Shown here: piece by piece, positions 23,731-32,113 of the stretch
Layout of the letters: the number at the start of each line of letters is the position of its first letter
Position numbering within the stretch: the stretch's first letter is position 1
Assembly: GCA_016219105.1 (NCBI GenBank)
Contig: JACRCI010000075.1
Coordinates: 1-43,087 of the forward strand
From: Deltaproteobacteria bacterium
Lineage (GTDB): Bacteria > Desulfobacterota > GWC2-55-46 > DRQE01
DNA: 43,087 bases
Reading direction: 5' to 3'
Program-made: the position numbers and the translations under genes
Notes under the pieces: model-generated
Seen by the model: only the letters and a program-made list of their open reading frames with translations
The model's database searches: none
Told to the model about the DNA's origin: nothing

Positions 23731-25044
23731 TCACCTCTTCTGGAGATTCAGGCCGTACATCTGCTGAAGGCTGTCGTCGTAGTCCACCTTCTCGTCCATC
23801 CCCTGCCTGAGTAGCCTTTCGACCCTGCCGATGGCCTTCACGGCGTGGTCTATCTCGGGGTTGGTGCCTTCCTTATACGCCCCTATGTTTATCAGGTCCG
23901 CGTTGTGCCTGTAGACGGCGAGTACGGACTTCACCCTCTGCGCCGAGTCCCAGTGTTCAGGGGATACTATGTCCATCATGCAGCGGCTTATGGACATGAG
24001 CACGTCTATGGCCGGGTAATGGCCCATGCTCGCCATCTCCCTGGACAGGACTACATGCCCGTCCAGTATGGCCCTTGCCGTGTCCGCGACTATGTCGCTC
24101 ATGTCGTCGCCCTCGACCAGCACGGTGAAAAAGCCGGTTATCGCGCCATCTCCGTCCGTTGTGCCGACCCGTTCCAGCAGCCTCGGCAGGAGCGCGAAGA
24201 CCGACGGCGGATAGCCCTTTGTAGTCGGCGGCTCTCCGACGGCAAGCCCTATCTCCCGCTGGGCCATCGCGAACCTCGTAAGCGAGTCCATAAGGAGCAG
24301 CACCTGCCTGCCCTCGTCCCTGAAATATTCCGCTATGGTCATTGCCAGAAACGCCCCCCTTACCCTTAAAAGGGGCGGCTGGTCGGATGTCACCACGATG
24401 ACCACAGACCTCTTGAGGCCCTCGGCCTTCAGGTCTTTCTCTATGAACTCCTTTACCTCCCTGCCCCTCTCCCCTATGAGGGCTATGACGTTCACGTCGG
24501 CTTCGGTGTTCCGGGCCATCATGCCCATGAGCACGCTTTTCCCGACGCCTGAGCCCGCGAATATGCCGACCCTCTGCCCGCACCCAACGGTCAGCAGGCT
24601 GTTCACGGCCTTTATCCCGACGTCCAGCGGTTCGGCTATCCTTTTTCTGGTAAGCGGGTTCTGCGGGGACTTATAGAGACTGCTCTCCGAGTCCCTTTGA
24701 ACAAGGCCCTTGCCGTCTATCGGATTACCCAATCCGTCTATCACCCTGCCGAGGAGGCCTGCCCCAAGCCTCACCCTTGCCTTGGCGCCGAGCCTCACGA
24801 TCTTGCTGCCCGGCCCAAGACCCCTTGTGTCCCCGAGCGGCATGAGCAGGACCCTGTCGTCGTTAAAACCCACCACCTCGCATACGACCGCGGCCCCGTC
24901 GAGCGGGAATACGCGGCACATCTCGCCGATGCTTATGCCGACGCCCACGCCCTCGATGACCATGCCGATAACCCGGGTGACCTTGCCGTGGACCCGCACC
25001 GGCTCGGCATCGTCAATCGCCGTCTTTAGAAGTTCCAGCCTCAC
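23731..25044 (-). CDS. fliI: Flagellum-specific ATP synthase FliI
   Basis: 437 residues with all the marks of the export ATPase: Walker A GSGVGKS, IGERGREVKEFIE, Walker B LLLMDSLTRFAMAQREIGLAVGEPP, and the C-terminal hexamer region. It energises and times substrate delivery to the export gate. The start is GTG 25044, with GGGAGG 9 nt upstream, lying 32 nt inside the end of fliH, so the two are coupled. Confidence 0.96.
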   Translation of the reverse strand: MRLELLKTAIDDAEPVRVHGKVTRVIGMVIEGVGVGISIGEMCRVFPLDGAAVVCEVVGFNDDRVLLMPLGDTRGLGPGSKIVRLGAKARVRLGAGLLGRVIDGLGNPIDGKGLVQRDSESSLYKSPQNPLTRKRIAEPLDVGIKAVNSLLTVGCGQRVGIFAGSGVGKSVLMGMMARNTEADVNVIALIGERGREVKEFIEKDLKAEGLKRSVVIVVTSDQPPLLRVRGAFLAMTIAEYFRDEGRQVLLLMDSLTRFAMAQREIGLAVGEPPTTKGYPPSVFALLPRLLERVGTTDGDGAITGFFTVLVEGDDMSDIVADTARAILDGHVVLSREMASMGHYPAIDVLMSISRCMMDIVSPEHWDSAQRVKSVLAVYRHNADLINIGAYKEGTNPEIDHAVKAIGRVERLLRQGMDEKVDYDDSLQQMYGLNLQKR

Positions 25045-25642
25045 TGCCCAATGCCTCCCTCATGGCGGTTTCCATGACCCTCAACCCTTGCTCAAGCCTC
25101 GCGTCCACCTCGCCCTGACGGGTCTCCACCAGACATCCGCCCCTTCCGACGGAGCCGTCGCCTTCCACTCTGAACCCCTTAATATCCTCAAGGTTTTTCA
25201 ATACGTCGGGTTTTACCCTCAGGAGGTAATCCATGTCGGATGGGTTCAGTTTTATCAGGACGTCCTCGGCTGCGTTTACCGCCTTTACCGCGATATTTAT
25301 GGAGTTTATGACGATGTCCCTGTTTATGGACAATTCGGCGTGGACGACCTTTTCCGCCACGCGCATTATAAGTTCCGCCACTTCCCTTTCCCTGTCCGAA
25401 TAGAAGCGCTTCTTGAAGTTCAGAAGCTCGTCGAGCATAGTGGCAAGCCTTTTCACGACCCCGTTCATCTTTTCCTGCCCCATTTCCATCCCGGCCTTTT
25501 CACCGGCCGCGAACCCCTTCTCATACGCCTCTCTTTCAACGACGGAGACGCCGCCCCTTAAATATTGCGCCGCGGGTTTCACGCTCGCCGGCACGAACGG
25601 CTGGACGGCTTCCGCCTGTCCGAGTTTATACACGTTAGACAA
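25013..25642 (-). CDS. fliH: Flagellar assembly protein FliH
   Basis: 209 residues. The middle has the GxxxG-type helix (YEKGFAAGEKAGMEMGQEKM) characteristic of FliH, followed by the V-ATPase-E-like C-terminal domain (MRVAEKVVHAELSINRDIVINSINIAVKAVNAAEDVLIKLNPSDMDYL). FliH is the FliI regulator and links it to FliN. I prefer the TTG start at 25642, which has GGGGAGG 6 nt upstream and overlaps the fliG TAA by 8 nt, over the GTG at 25666. Confidence 0.9.
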   Translation of the reverse strand: MSNVYKLGQAEAVQPFVPASVKPAAQYLRGGVSVVEREAYEKGFAAGEKAGMEMGQEKMNGVVKRLATMLDELLNFKKRFYSDREREVAELIMRVAEKVVHAELSINRDIVINSINIAVKAVNAAEDVLIKLNPSDMDYLLRVKPDVLKNLEDIKGFRVEGDGSVGRGGCLVETRQGEVDARLEQGLRVMETAMREALGSEAGTSKDGD

Positions 25643-26639
25643 GGACTTCCTCCCCTCCCTTTCCACCTATGACGAGTTTGCCTTCCTGCTCCAGCCTGCG
25701 AGCCACCTTCACTATCTCCTGCTGGGCCTTTTCGACCTCGCTCAACTTGACCGGCCCCCTGGTCTCTATGTCCTCTTTCAACATGTCCCTCGCCCTCTCG
25801 GACATGTTGTTGAAGAACTTATCCTTAAGCGCGTCGTTGGCCGCCTTCATCGCCACGGCAAGCTGTTCGTTCGAGATGTCCTTCAAAAGCGCCTGCAGCC
25901 CCCTGTCGTCCACCTTGCTCAGGTCCGCGAAGACGAACATCATCCCCTGTATCCTCTGGGCCAGATCACTGCTCGCCTTCTCGATCTCGGAGATTATGGC
26001 GGTCTCGTTGGAGGTATCCAGCTGGTTCAGTATCTCGGCGGCCGTCTTTATGCCGTCAACGGACTTGGTATAGACGGCCGCGTTCCCGGCGAGGTGCTGT
26101 TTTATGGTGTCTTCGAGCTCCTTCATGGCGCCGGGCGCGATACTCTCCATGGTGGCTATCCTCATAATGACGTCGGCCCTCAGCCGGGGCGAAAGGCGGG
26201 ATATCACATGGCTCGACTGCTCAGGCTCCAGATGCGCCATTATCACGGCGACCGTCTGCGGATGCTCGTTCCTTATCAGGTCGGCGACCGTCTTTGGGTC
26301 CATCCACTTAAGCGCGTCCAGCCCGGCGCCTTCGTTGCCGTGGATTATCCGGTCTATTATCGCGTCGGCCTTGTCCGGCCCGAGGGTCTTTGCGAGGACC
26401 TTCTTTACGTATTCGTTGCCGCCGAAGCTCACGGTCGTCTCGGCCTCCTGCCGGAAATCCCCGGCAACCTGATCGAGCCTCTCGCGGGGCATATCCTCCA
26501 GCCTGGTCATCTGCGAGCCTATCTTCTGGACCTCGGAGGGGCTGAGATGCTTCATCACCTCGCTCGCAAGGTCCTCGCCGAGGTATAGAAGGAGCACGGC
26601 GGCCTTCTCCAATCCGCTTATCTTCTTCGGGTCCGCCAC
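25635..26639 (-). CDS. fliG: Flagellar motor switch protein FliG
   Basis: 334 residues from GTG 26639 (VADPKKISGLEKAAVLLLYLGEDLA), which has GGAG 8 nt upstream and lies 2 bp after the fliF stop; the ATG at 26660 is the alternative. All three FliG domains are present: the N domain binding FliF, the middle domain with the EHPQ motif (RNEHPQTVAVIMAHLEP), and the C-terminal torque domain (FVFADLSKVDDRGLQALLKDI, then ALKDKFFNNMSERA). It turns ion flow through MotAB into rotation. Confidence 0.96.
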   Translation of the reverse strand: MADPKKISGLEKAAVLLLYLGEDLASEVMKHLSPSEVQKIGSQMTRLEDMPRERLDQVAGDFRQEAETTVSFGGNEYVKKVLAKTLGPDKADAIIDRIIHGNEGAGLDALKWMDPKTVADLIRNEHPQTVAVIMAHLEPEQSSHVISRLSPRLRADVIMRIATMESIAPGAMKELEDTIKQHLAGNAAVYTKSVDGIKTAAEILNQLDTSNETAIISEIEKASSDLAQRIQGMMFVFADLSKVDDRGLQALLKDISNEQLAVAMKAANDALKDKFFNNMSERARDMLKEDIETRGPVKLSEVEKAQQEIVKVARRLEQEGKLVIGGKGGEEVLV

Positions 26640-26641
26640 TT

Positions 26642-28258
26642 CTACTTCTCCTTGACCCATGCCTTTATTATCTGCGCCGCCTGCTGCGGGTTCTGTTTCG
26701 CCAGCTCCATAACCTTCTGCCGCATGTCCGCGGTTGAAGCGCCCCTGCCTAAACCGGCCTCGAGGGCCTTCATTGTCGCTTCCGGAAGGGCGTATGGCTC
26801 CGTGGACGCCTGCGACGCGCCGCCTTTGAATATGCCGGATATAAGCGGCCTCAGGACAAAAAGGAAGGTAAACACCGCGAGCACCAGTATCGTGGAGTAA
26901 CGCATTGCAACGGGGAGATAAGACGGCAGGCGTTCTTTGATTTTCTCGACCATGCCGGCGGGCGCCGCGACTTCCTCCGTCCCGGCCGAGGGCGACTCGA
27001 ACGATATGTTTATAACGTCCACCTTATCGCCCCTCTCGGCCGAAAACCCCACCGCGCCCCTTACGAGGCCCTCAAACTTCTTCATGTCTTCCGGGCCCCT
27101 CTGGACGTATTTTTTTTCCTCCTTGCCGCCCGCGGCAGAGGTGACCGCGTAGCTCCCGTCAACAAGCACCGCCACGCTCAGACGCTTCACGGCGCCGCTC
27201 GGCTCCACGGTCCTGCTGACCACCTTGTTTATCTCGTAATTTATGACCTCGTTCTGCCTCTGGGATTCGGCCCCGGAAACCGCGGGGGCCTGCAGAACCT
27301 GCGCGGGCCTCTGCCCTCCGGCCGGGGTATTGGAGGCCACGCCCGGGACGCCGCCTGAGGCAAACCCGCCGCCCCCGTTGCCCGTGATTTTTTCCTTGTT
27401 CCTCTGCTCACTCCTTACGACCACGCTTTCCGGGTCAAACCTTTCCTCGGTCTTTTCCACCTGCTTGAAATCCACCTCAGCCGACACCCTCGCTATGACC
27501 TTTCCCGCCCCGACCACAGGTTCGAGGATGCCCTGGACCCGCGCCTCGATGTCCTTCTCCAGCGATTTCTGGTAATCGAGCTGGGCGGTTGTCGCGGCCG
27601 CGGCGCTTCCTGCCTCGCCCGTCCTGGTAAACACCGCCCCGGTGGTGTCTATGACCGACACGTTCTCCGGCCTCAGTCCGTTGACGCTGCTTGCGACCAT
27701 GTGCACGATGCCCTGCACCTGGCCGGACGAGATCTTCCGCCCGGGCTTGAGCTTCAACACTACCGACGCCCTGGCCTTGTCCTCGGCCTCGAGGAAGAGC
27801 CTTTTCTCCGGAACGACTATATGGACCCTCGCCGTCTCCACCTCCGGGAGCCAGCCTATGGTCCTGGCGAGCTCCCCCTGTATCCCCCTTACGAAGTTGA
27901 CCTTCTGGGCGAATTCGGTCATGCCGAAGCTGGATTTGTCAAACACCTCAAGCCCGACCCCGCCGCCTTTGGGAAGGCCGGCGCCCGCGAGGGTAAGCCT
28001 GGTTTCGTAGAGTTTTTCCGCGAGGACCTGCAGAACCCCGCCTCCTTCGATGCGGTACGGGATCCTGTTTTCCTTGAGCTTCTCGACTATCGAGGCCGCG
28101 TCTTCCTCTGAAAGGTTGGAATAAAGCGTCTGGTACTCAGGAGCGCCGGCCCATTGGAAAAGGACCACCGCCGCGCCTATCGCCGCGGCCAGCAGCACGA
28201 GGTACGTGGCCTTTTTGCCGGTGCCGAGATTCATGAATTTTTCAACGACGTTCGCCAT
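26642..28258 (-). CDS. fliF: Flagellar MS-ring protein FliF
   Basis: 538 residues. The N-terminal TM (ATYLVLLAAAIGAAVVLFQW) is followed by the YscJ/FliF ring-building domains (YQTLYSNLSEEDAASIVEKLKENRIPYRIEGGG; NFVRGIQGELARTIGWLPEVETARVHIVVPEKRLF) and the beta-collar region. A second TM lies near 445-465 (STILVLAVFTFLFVLRPLI), and the C-terminal helix that binds FliG comes last. FliF nucleates the basal body. It starts 2 bp after the fliE stop. Confidence 0.96.
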   Translation of the reverse strand: MANVVEKFMNLGTGKKATYLVLLAAAIGAAVVLFQWAGAPEYQTLYSNLSEEDAASIVEKLKENRIPYRIEGGGVLQVLAEKLYETRLTLAGAGLPKGGGVGLEVFDKSSFGMTEFAQKVNFVRGIQGELARTIGWLPEVETARVHIVVPEKRLFLEAEDKARASVVLKLKPGRKISSGQVQGIVHMVASSVNGLRPENVSVIDTTGAVFTRTGEAGSAAAATTAQLDYQKSLEKDIEARVQGILEPVVGAGKVIARVSAEVDFKQVEKTEERFDPESVVVRSEQRNKEKITGNGGGGFASGGVPGVASNTPAGGQRPAQVLQAPAVSGAESQRQNEVINYEINKVVSRTVEPSGAVKRLSVAVLVDGSYAVTSAAGGKEEKKYVQRGPEDMKKFEGLVRGAVGFSAERGDKVDVINISFESPSAGTEEVAAPAGMVEKIKERLPSYLPVAMRYSTILVLAVFTFLFVLRPLISGIFKGGASQASTEPYALPEATMKALEAGLGRGASTADMRQKVMELAKQNPQQAAQIIKAWVKEK

Positions 28259-28260
28259 GG

Positions 28261-28560
28261 TTACACCTGCATCCTCATTATGTCTTCATACGCCGCCACA
28301 ATCTTATTCTTCACCTGGACCATGAGCTGGAAGGAGAGGCTCGCCTTTTCCATCGCGACCATTGTTGCCTCGAGATTGCCCTTGCCGGAGGCGAACTCCT
28401 TGACGGATTTATCGGCCTCCTTCTGAAGCTCGTCCACCTTTTCGATTGCGTCCTTGAGCGTCTTTGAAAAATCCCCCTTTTGGCCCGCGGCGCCCGGAAC
28501 CTCAATCGCCTTCAGCCCCGCGCCCGCACCAGAACCGCCTATGCCTCTTATCCCGTCCAT
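28261..28560 (-). CDS. fliE: Hook-basal body junction protein FliE
   Basis: 99 residues. A short glycine-rich start is followed by the FliE helices: FSKTLKDAIEKVDELQKEADKSVKEFASGKG and LEATMVAMEKASLSFQLMVQVKNKIVAAYEDIMRMQV. FliE joins the MS ring to the rod. It is 21 bp after flgC and 2 bp before fliF. Confidence 0.95.
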   Translation of the reverse strand: MDGIRGIGGSGAGAGLKAIEVPGAAGQKGDFSKTLKDAIEKVDELQKEADKSVKEFASGKGNLEATMVAMEKASLSFQLMVQVKNKIVAAYEDIMRMQV

Positions 28561-28581
28561 TTATAACCTCCGCTTATTATC

Positions 28582-28992
28582 CTATCTGCCTATCTCAAGC
28601 GCCTTCATCATCATCTCCTTCGATGAATTGAAGGCCGTCGCGTTCGCCTCATACGCCCTTATGGCCGAGAGCATGTTGACCATCTCCTCGACGGCGTTCA
28701 CGTTTGGCAACTCAACATAGCCGTTCGGATCCGCGTCCGGATGCCCCGGCTCGTAGACGGTCTTGAAGGGCCTGGGGTCTTCTATAACGCCGGCAACCCT
28801 CACCGGCACAAGTCCGCCGTCCCCGACGGCCAAAGCGCTTTCAAACACCACGTCCCTTCTGCGGTAAGGCCCTCCCTGAAGCCCGCGGGTCGTATTGGCG
28901 TTCGCGAGATTGCTGGAGATTGTATTGAGCCGTATCCTCTGGGCCTCCATCGCGGAGGCGCTTACGTCAAAACCGCTGAGTATGCCGGGCAT
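28582..28992 (-). CDS. flgC: Flagellar proximal rod protein FlgC
   Basis: 136 residues with the rod-protein N-terminus (SGFDVSASAMEAQRIRLNTISSNLANANTT), the FlgC middle (RRRDVVFES) and C-terminal signature (VELPNVNAVEEMVNMLSAIRAYEANATAFNSSKEMMMKALEI). A solo hairpin repeat lies in the sequence for AVGDGGLVP in the variable middle. It is 3 bp after flgB. Confidence 0.96.
   Translation of the reverse strand: MPGILSGFDVSASAMEAQRIRLNTISSNLANANTTRGLQGGPYRRRDVVFESALAVGDGGLVPVRVAGVIEDPRPFKTVYEPGHPDADPNGYVELPNVNAVEEMVNMLSAIRAYEANATAFNSSKEMMMKALEIGR
28816..28830. repeat. Solo hairpin repeat unit in flgC
   Basis: GCCGTC-CCC-GACGGC followed by CAAAG, close to the CAACCA linker. In frame within the variable loop of FlgC. 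Confidence 0.55.
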
Positions 28993-28995
28993 GGC

Positions 28996-29397
28996 TTACC
29001 TCCCCTCCCTTATAGCGTCACGCAAGTCCCTGAACTCCCGCGTAAGTATCGTAACGGCCGCGTTGTGCATGACGGTATTCTCGGACAGACTGACCATCTC
29101 CTTTTCAAGGCTGACGGAGTTGCCGTCAAGGGCGGCGCCTCCGGGTTTCCTCTCCACGACCTCGGCGTTCATGCCTGAGGGATAAGATGTCTTGAGGTGG
29201 CCGGGGTTCGTTGCAGACGGCTCGATGGCGCCCGAGGCCGCCTTTTCCATCTCCCTTCTGAAATCTATGTCCCGCGCGCGGAAGCCCGGCGTTTCCTCGT
29301 TCGCTATGTTCGACAGAATGACGTCGTGCCTCAACGACCTTATCTCTATCGCCCTCTCCAAAGCCGGGATTACGCCGCCGAACATCTCTTTGATCAT
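28996..29397 (-). CDS. flgB: Flagellar proximal rod protein FlgB
   Basis: 133 residues: ALERAIEIRSLRHDVILSNIANEETPGFRARDIDF is the rod-protein motif, and the C-terminus (NSVSLEKEMVSLSENTVMHNAAVTILTREFRDLRDAI) is the partner helix. First gene of the large basal body-hook operon. GAGGAGG lies 6 nt before the ATG, with a sigma-54 promoter just upstream of it. Confidence 0.96.
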   Translation of the reverse strand: MIKEMFGGVIPALERAIEIRSLRHDVILSNIANEETPGFRARDIDFRREMEKAASGAIEPSATNPGHLKTSYPSGMNAEVVERKPGGAALDGNSVSLEKEMVSLSENTVMHNAAVTILTREFRDLRDAIREGR

Positions 29398-29420
29398 AAT
29401 GCGCCTCCTCGTTTATTTTA

Positions 29421-29437
29421 AGCAAAAGCCGTGCCAT
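29421..29437 (-). promoter_or_regulatory. Sigma-54 promoter of the flgB operon
   Basis: On the minus strand ATGGCACG-GCTT-TTGCT, with GG and GC exactly 10 nt apart and a match to the consensus at nearly every base. The predicted transcript start is near 29410, about 13 nt before the flgB ATG and overlapping its GAGGAGG leader. A decayed hairpin repeat (GCCGTC-TAC-GACAGC, 29438-29452) abuts it upstream. Confidence 0.88.
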
Positions 29438-29497
29438 GCTGTCGTAGACGGCTAAATGGCCGTTTTTCCCCTCGCCGCAACAACGCCGCAATCGCAG

Positions 29498-29529
29498 GGA
29501 AGACAAATATTGCCCGGTCAAAGGGCAAT
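29498..29529 (-). terminator. Possible weak terminator after the FlrC-like gene
   Basis: On the minus strand ATTGCCC (29529-29523) pairs with GGGCAAT (29515-29509) around a 7-nt loop, followed by ATTTGTCTT. The stem covers the stop codon of the activator gene. The U tract is poor, so termination may be partial. Confidence 0.4.
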
Positions 29530-30867
29530 TATTTCCTCTCCCCGCGTTCCGGACGAATATTCCTTGAGCTTATTCCTGAGCGTCCTTATGCTTATGCCCA
29601 GGAGCCTTGCCGCCCTTGTCCTGTTGCCGGAGGTATCCCTGAGGGCCTTGCGGATCAACTCCTTTTCCATGTCCCTCAGCGTGCCGGCCTCGTGCCCGGC
29701 GGCCGCCGGCGGCAAGGACACGGCTTCCTCCCCGTAGAATATGTCCTCCGGGCAAATCTCCGCGCCCTTACAGAGAAGCACCGCCCTTTCCATGACGTTT
29801 TCAAGTTCCCTTACGTTCCCCTTCCATCGGCGGGCCTTTAAAAGCTCACGGGCGTCCTCTCTTACGCCGCCTATCGCTTTACCGTCCCTCTTTGAAAAAT
29901 CCTTCAAAAAGAAATCCGTTAGAAACGGTATGTCCTCCGGCCTTTCCCTGAGCGGCGGAAGGGTTATCGGGAACACGTTCAGCCGGTAGAAAAGGTCTTC
30001 CCTGAACCTGCCTCCGGCGACCTCCTTCCTCAGGTCCCTGTTGGTCGTCGCTATGACCCTTATGTCCACCGGCACGGGAGAACCCCCGCCGAGCCTGTCT
30101 ATCTCGCGTTCCTGCAGCACCCTCAGGAGTTTCGCCTGAAGCTGCAGCCCCATCTCCCCGACCTCGTCAAGGAGGAGCGTGCCGGTCGTCGCCATCTCGA
30201 ACCTGCCCCTGCGGGCTTTTGTGGCGCCGGAGAACGCCCCTTTTTCATGGCCGAAGAGCTCGCTCTCCAGAAGCCCCTCCGGTATGGCGGCGCAGTTTAT
30301 GGCCATAAACGGCCTGTCCCTCCTCAGGCTCCCGGCGTGGATGAACCGGGCCAGGAGTTCCTTGCCCGTGCCGCTCTCGCCGGTTACGAGCACCGTGGCC
30401 GATGAAGCGGCTACGGCGCGCGCAATCGCCAATATATCCAACATCCTCGGGTTGCGCGTAACTATCCCGAGGTCCTTTTCGCAATATTCCGGGCCGACGA
30501 CCTTTTTAAGAGCCGCCTCGATTATGTCGGGAGAGAACGGCTTGAGGATGTAATCCCTTGCCCCTTCCTTCATGGCCTCTATCGCGCTTTCTATGGTGCC
30601 GAACGCGGTCATCATCAACACGGGCAGTCCGGGTTCGATCTTTTTTACGGAACGCAGCAGTTCCAGGCCGTTCATCCCCGGCATCCTGACGTCCGTTATG
30701 AGGGCGCTGAATCTTTCGCCGGCGAGGCCGGCTGGTTGGCCGGCGAGCCTGGCTATGGCGTCCTCGGCGCTTTCGGCCGCCGTAACCTCATAGCCCCTTC
30801 GTTTTAAGACCTCATAAAGGGCCGTCCTCATCTGGGCCTCATCGTCAACGACCAGCACTCTATGCAT
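29518..30867 (-). CDS. NtrC-type sigma-54 activator (FlrC/FlgR-like)
   Basis: 449 residues. Receiver 1-120 with D59 (ALITDVRMPGMNG) and K109; AAA+ domain with Walker A GESGTGKE (163-170), the sigma-54 contact loop GAFSGA (210-215, usually GAFTGA), Walker B LLLDEVGEMG and an arginine-finger region; and a Fis-type helix-turn-helix at the C-terminus (NRTRAARLLGISIRTLRNKLKEY). It should activate the sigma-54 promoters before flgB, fliL and the TPR gene. The loop between helix 2 and strand 3 of the receiver carries an extra LAGQPAGLAGE, encoded by two hairpin repeat units. It overlaps the kinase stop by 8 nt. Confidence 0.92.
   Translation of the reverse strand: MHRVLVVDDEAQMRTALYEVLKRRGYEVTAAESAEDAIARLAGQPAGLAGERFSALITDVRMPGMNGLELLRSVKKIEPGLPVLMMTAFGTIESAIEAMKEGARDYILKPFSPDIIEAALKKVVGPEYCEKDLGIVTRNPRMLDILAIARAVAASSATVLVTGESGTGKELLARFIHAGSLRRDRPFMAINCAAIPEGLLESELFGHEKGAFSGATKARRGRFEMATTGTLLLDEVGEMGLQLQAKLLRVLQEREIDRLGGGSPVPVDIRVIATTNRDLRKEVAGGRFREDLFYRLNVFPITLPPLRERPEDIPFLTDFFLKDFSKRDGKAIGGVREDARELLKARRWKGNVRELENVMERAVLLCKGAEICPEDIFYGEEAVSLPPAAAGHEAGTLRDMEKELIRKALRDTSGNRTRAARLLGISIRTLRNKLKEYSSGTRGEEIIAL
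30718..30753. repeat. Hairpin repeat pair inside a receiver domain
   Basis: GCCGGC-GAG-GCCGGC (30718-30732), linker TGGTTG, then GCCGGC-GAG-CCTGGC (30739-30753), 21 bp apart, in frame in the activator gene. Confidence 0.85.
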
Positions 30868-32113
30868 GGGCCTCCCCCTCCGGAAGGATTATCTCAAAGG
30901 TGGCGCCTTCCCCGCCGTTTCCCATGGGGCTTTCCGCCTCTATGACGCCGCCATGGGCCTTGACTATGTTGTTTACGATAGTCAGTCCCAACCCGGTGCC
31001 CTTTGATTTTGTCGTAAAAAACGGGTCAAAGACCTTGTCAAGGCACTCCCTGGGTATGCCGCAGCCGTTATCAGATACGAGTATGTGGACAGAATCGCTA
31101 TGCTTAAGCGCCGTAATGGACACGGCGCCGCCTTCCCTTCCCGTCAAGGCCTCCACGCCGTTCATAACGAGGTTGGAAAGGGCCTGCTTCATCAGCTCCC
31201 TGTCAACGAAGATATATGCCGCCGGCGCCTCGCAGCGCGTCTCTATCCGGACGCTATCCTGGATCAGGAAACCGCACATGCCCGCGGTCTCATCCAACAG
31301 CTCTTTTACAAACACTATCGTCTTGAACGGCCTTGAATTGTTCGCGAAAAGGAGCATATTGGAAAGCGTGTTATTGAGGGTCTTGACCGCGTGGACTATC
31401 TCCTTTGAAAGCCTCTGCCTCGCCTCGTCCCCGGAGAGTTCCTCGCTGAGGAGCGAGGCGAAAAGGTCAATTGAGCCCAGCGGGTTTCTTATCTGGTGCG
31501 CGAGGCTGGCCGCCATCTCGCCCATGGCCGCGAGCCTTTTGTCCCTCTGGGCCGATTCCCTGAGCCTTTTTACCTCGGATACGTCCTTCAGCACGATAAG
31601 CCGGCCGGTCGAGCGGCCGCAAAGGTTTTCAAGCGCCGTTGAGTTCAGCGTCACGACCCTCTTTCTGCCGTCCCTGCCGGTTATGACGGTCTCGGTCTCA
31701 ACCTCTGACAGCCTGCCGTAAATAACCCCGCCGTCAATATCCCCACCCGGACCACGCGCCCGCCCATCCTGCGGCGCTACGCCGGCGTCCTCGAGGTTGC
31801 GGCCTTTAAGCCCTCCGGCCGTTGAGCCGAGTATGGCGCATGCCGCCGAATTCACCGTCTCTATCCTGCCGGATACCCCCGTGACTATGATGCCGACCGG
31901 CAGGCCCTCGACGATGCCCGTCAGGTAGTTCGTCTTTTCGGCGAGCTCCATGTTCAGTTCCTCGACCCTCTTTTCAAGGCCTTTGTAATAGCCCTCAAGG
32001 CTCATGGAGGCCTTTCTGAACGTGTCGAAGGCCTCGATGAGGAGGTTCACATCCTTGCCGGCTGGCTGGCCGTCGTGGACGGCTGATTGGCCTGCTGTTT
32101 GTACGGCTGCCAT
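30860..32113 (-). CDS. Soluble PAS histidine kinase (FlrB/FleS-like)
   Basis: 417 residues from ATG 32113, with GGAGG 7 nt upstream; the frame is open further but overlaps the TPR gene in a different frame. No membrane segment. After a repeat-encoded N-terminus (VQTAGQSAVHDGQPAG), a coiled coil leads to PAS (about 62-180, IVEGLPVGIIVTGVSGRIETVNSAA), HisKA with H206 in SLAHQIRNPLGSID, and HATPase (NLVMNGVEAL, DNGCGIP, GTGLGLT). HQIRNPLG is typical of FlrB/FleS kinases. Its product presumably phosphorylates the activator encoded directly downstream. Confidence 0.9.
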   Translation of the reverse strand: MAAVQTAGQSAVHDGQPAGKDVNLLIEAFDTFRKASMSLEGYYKGLEKRVEELNMELAEKTNYLTGIVEGLPVGIIVTGVSGRIETVNSAACAILGSTAGGLKGRNLEDAGVAPQDGRARGPGGDIDGGVIYGRLSEVETETVITGRDGRKRVVTLNSTALENLCGRSTGRLIVLKDVSEVKRLRESAQRDKRLAAMGEMAASLAHQIRNPLGSIDLFASLLSEELSGDEARQRLSKEIVHAVKTLNNTLSNMLLFANNSRPFKTIVFVKELLDETAGMCGFLIQDSVRIETRCEAPAAYIFVDRELMKQALSNLVMNGVEALTGREGGAVSITALKHSDSVHILVSDNGCGIPRECLDKVFDPFFTTKSKGTGLGLTIVNNIVKAHGGVIEAESPMGNGGEGATFEIILPEGEAHA

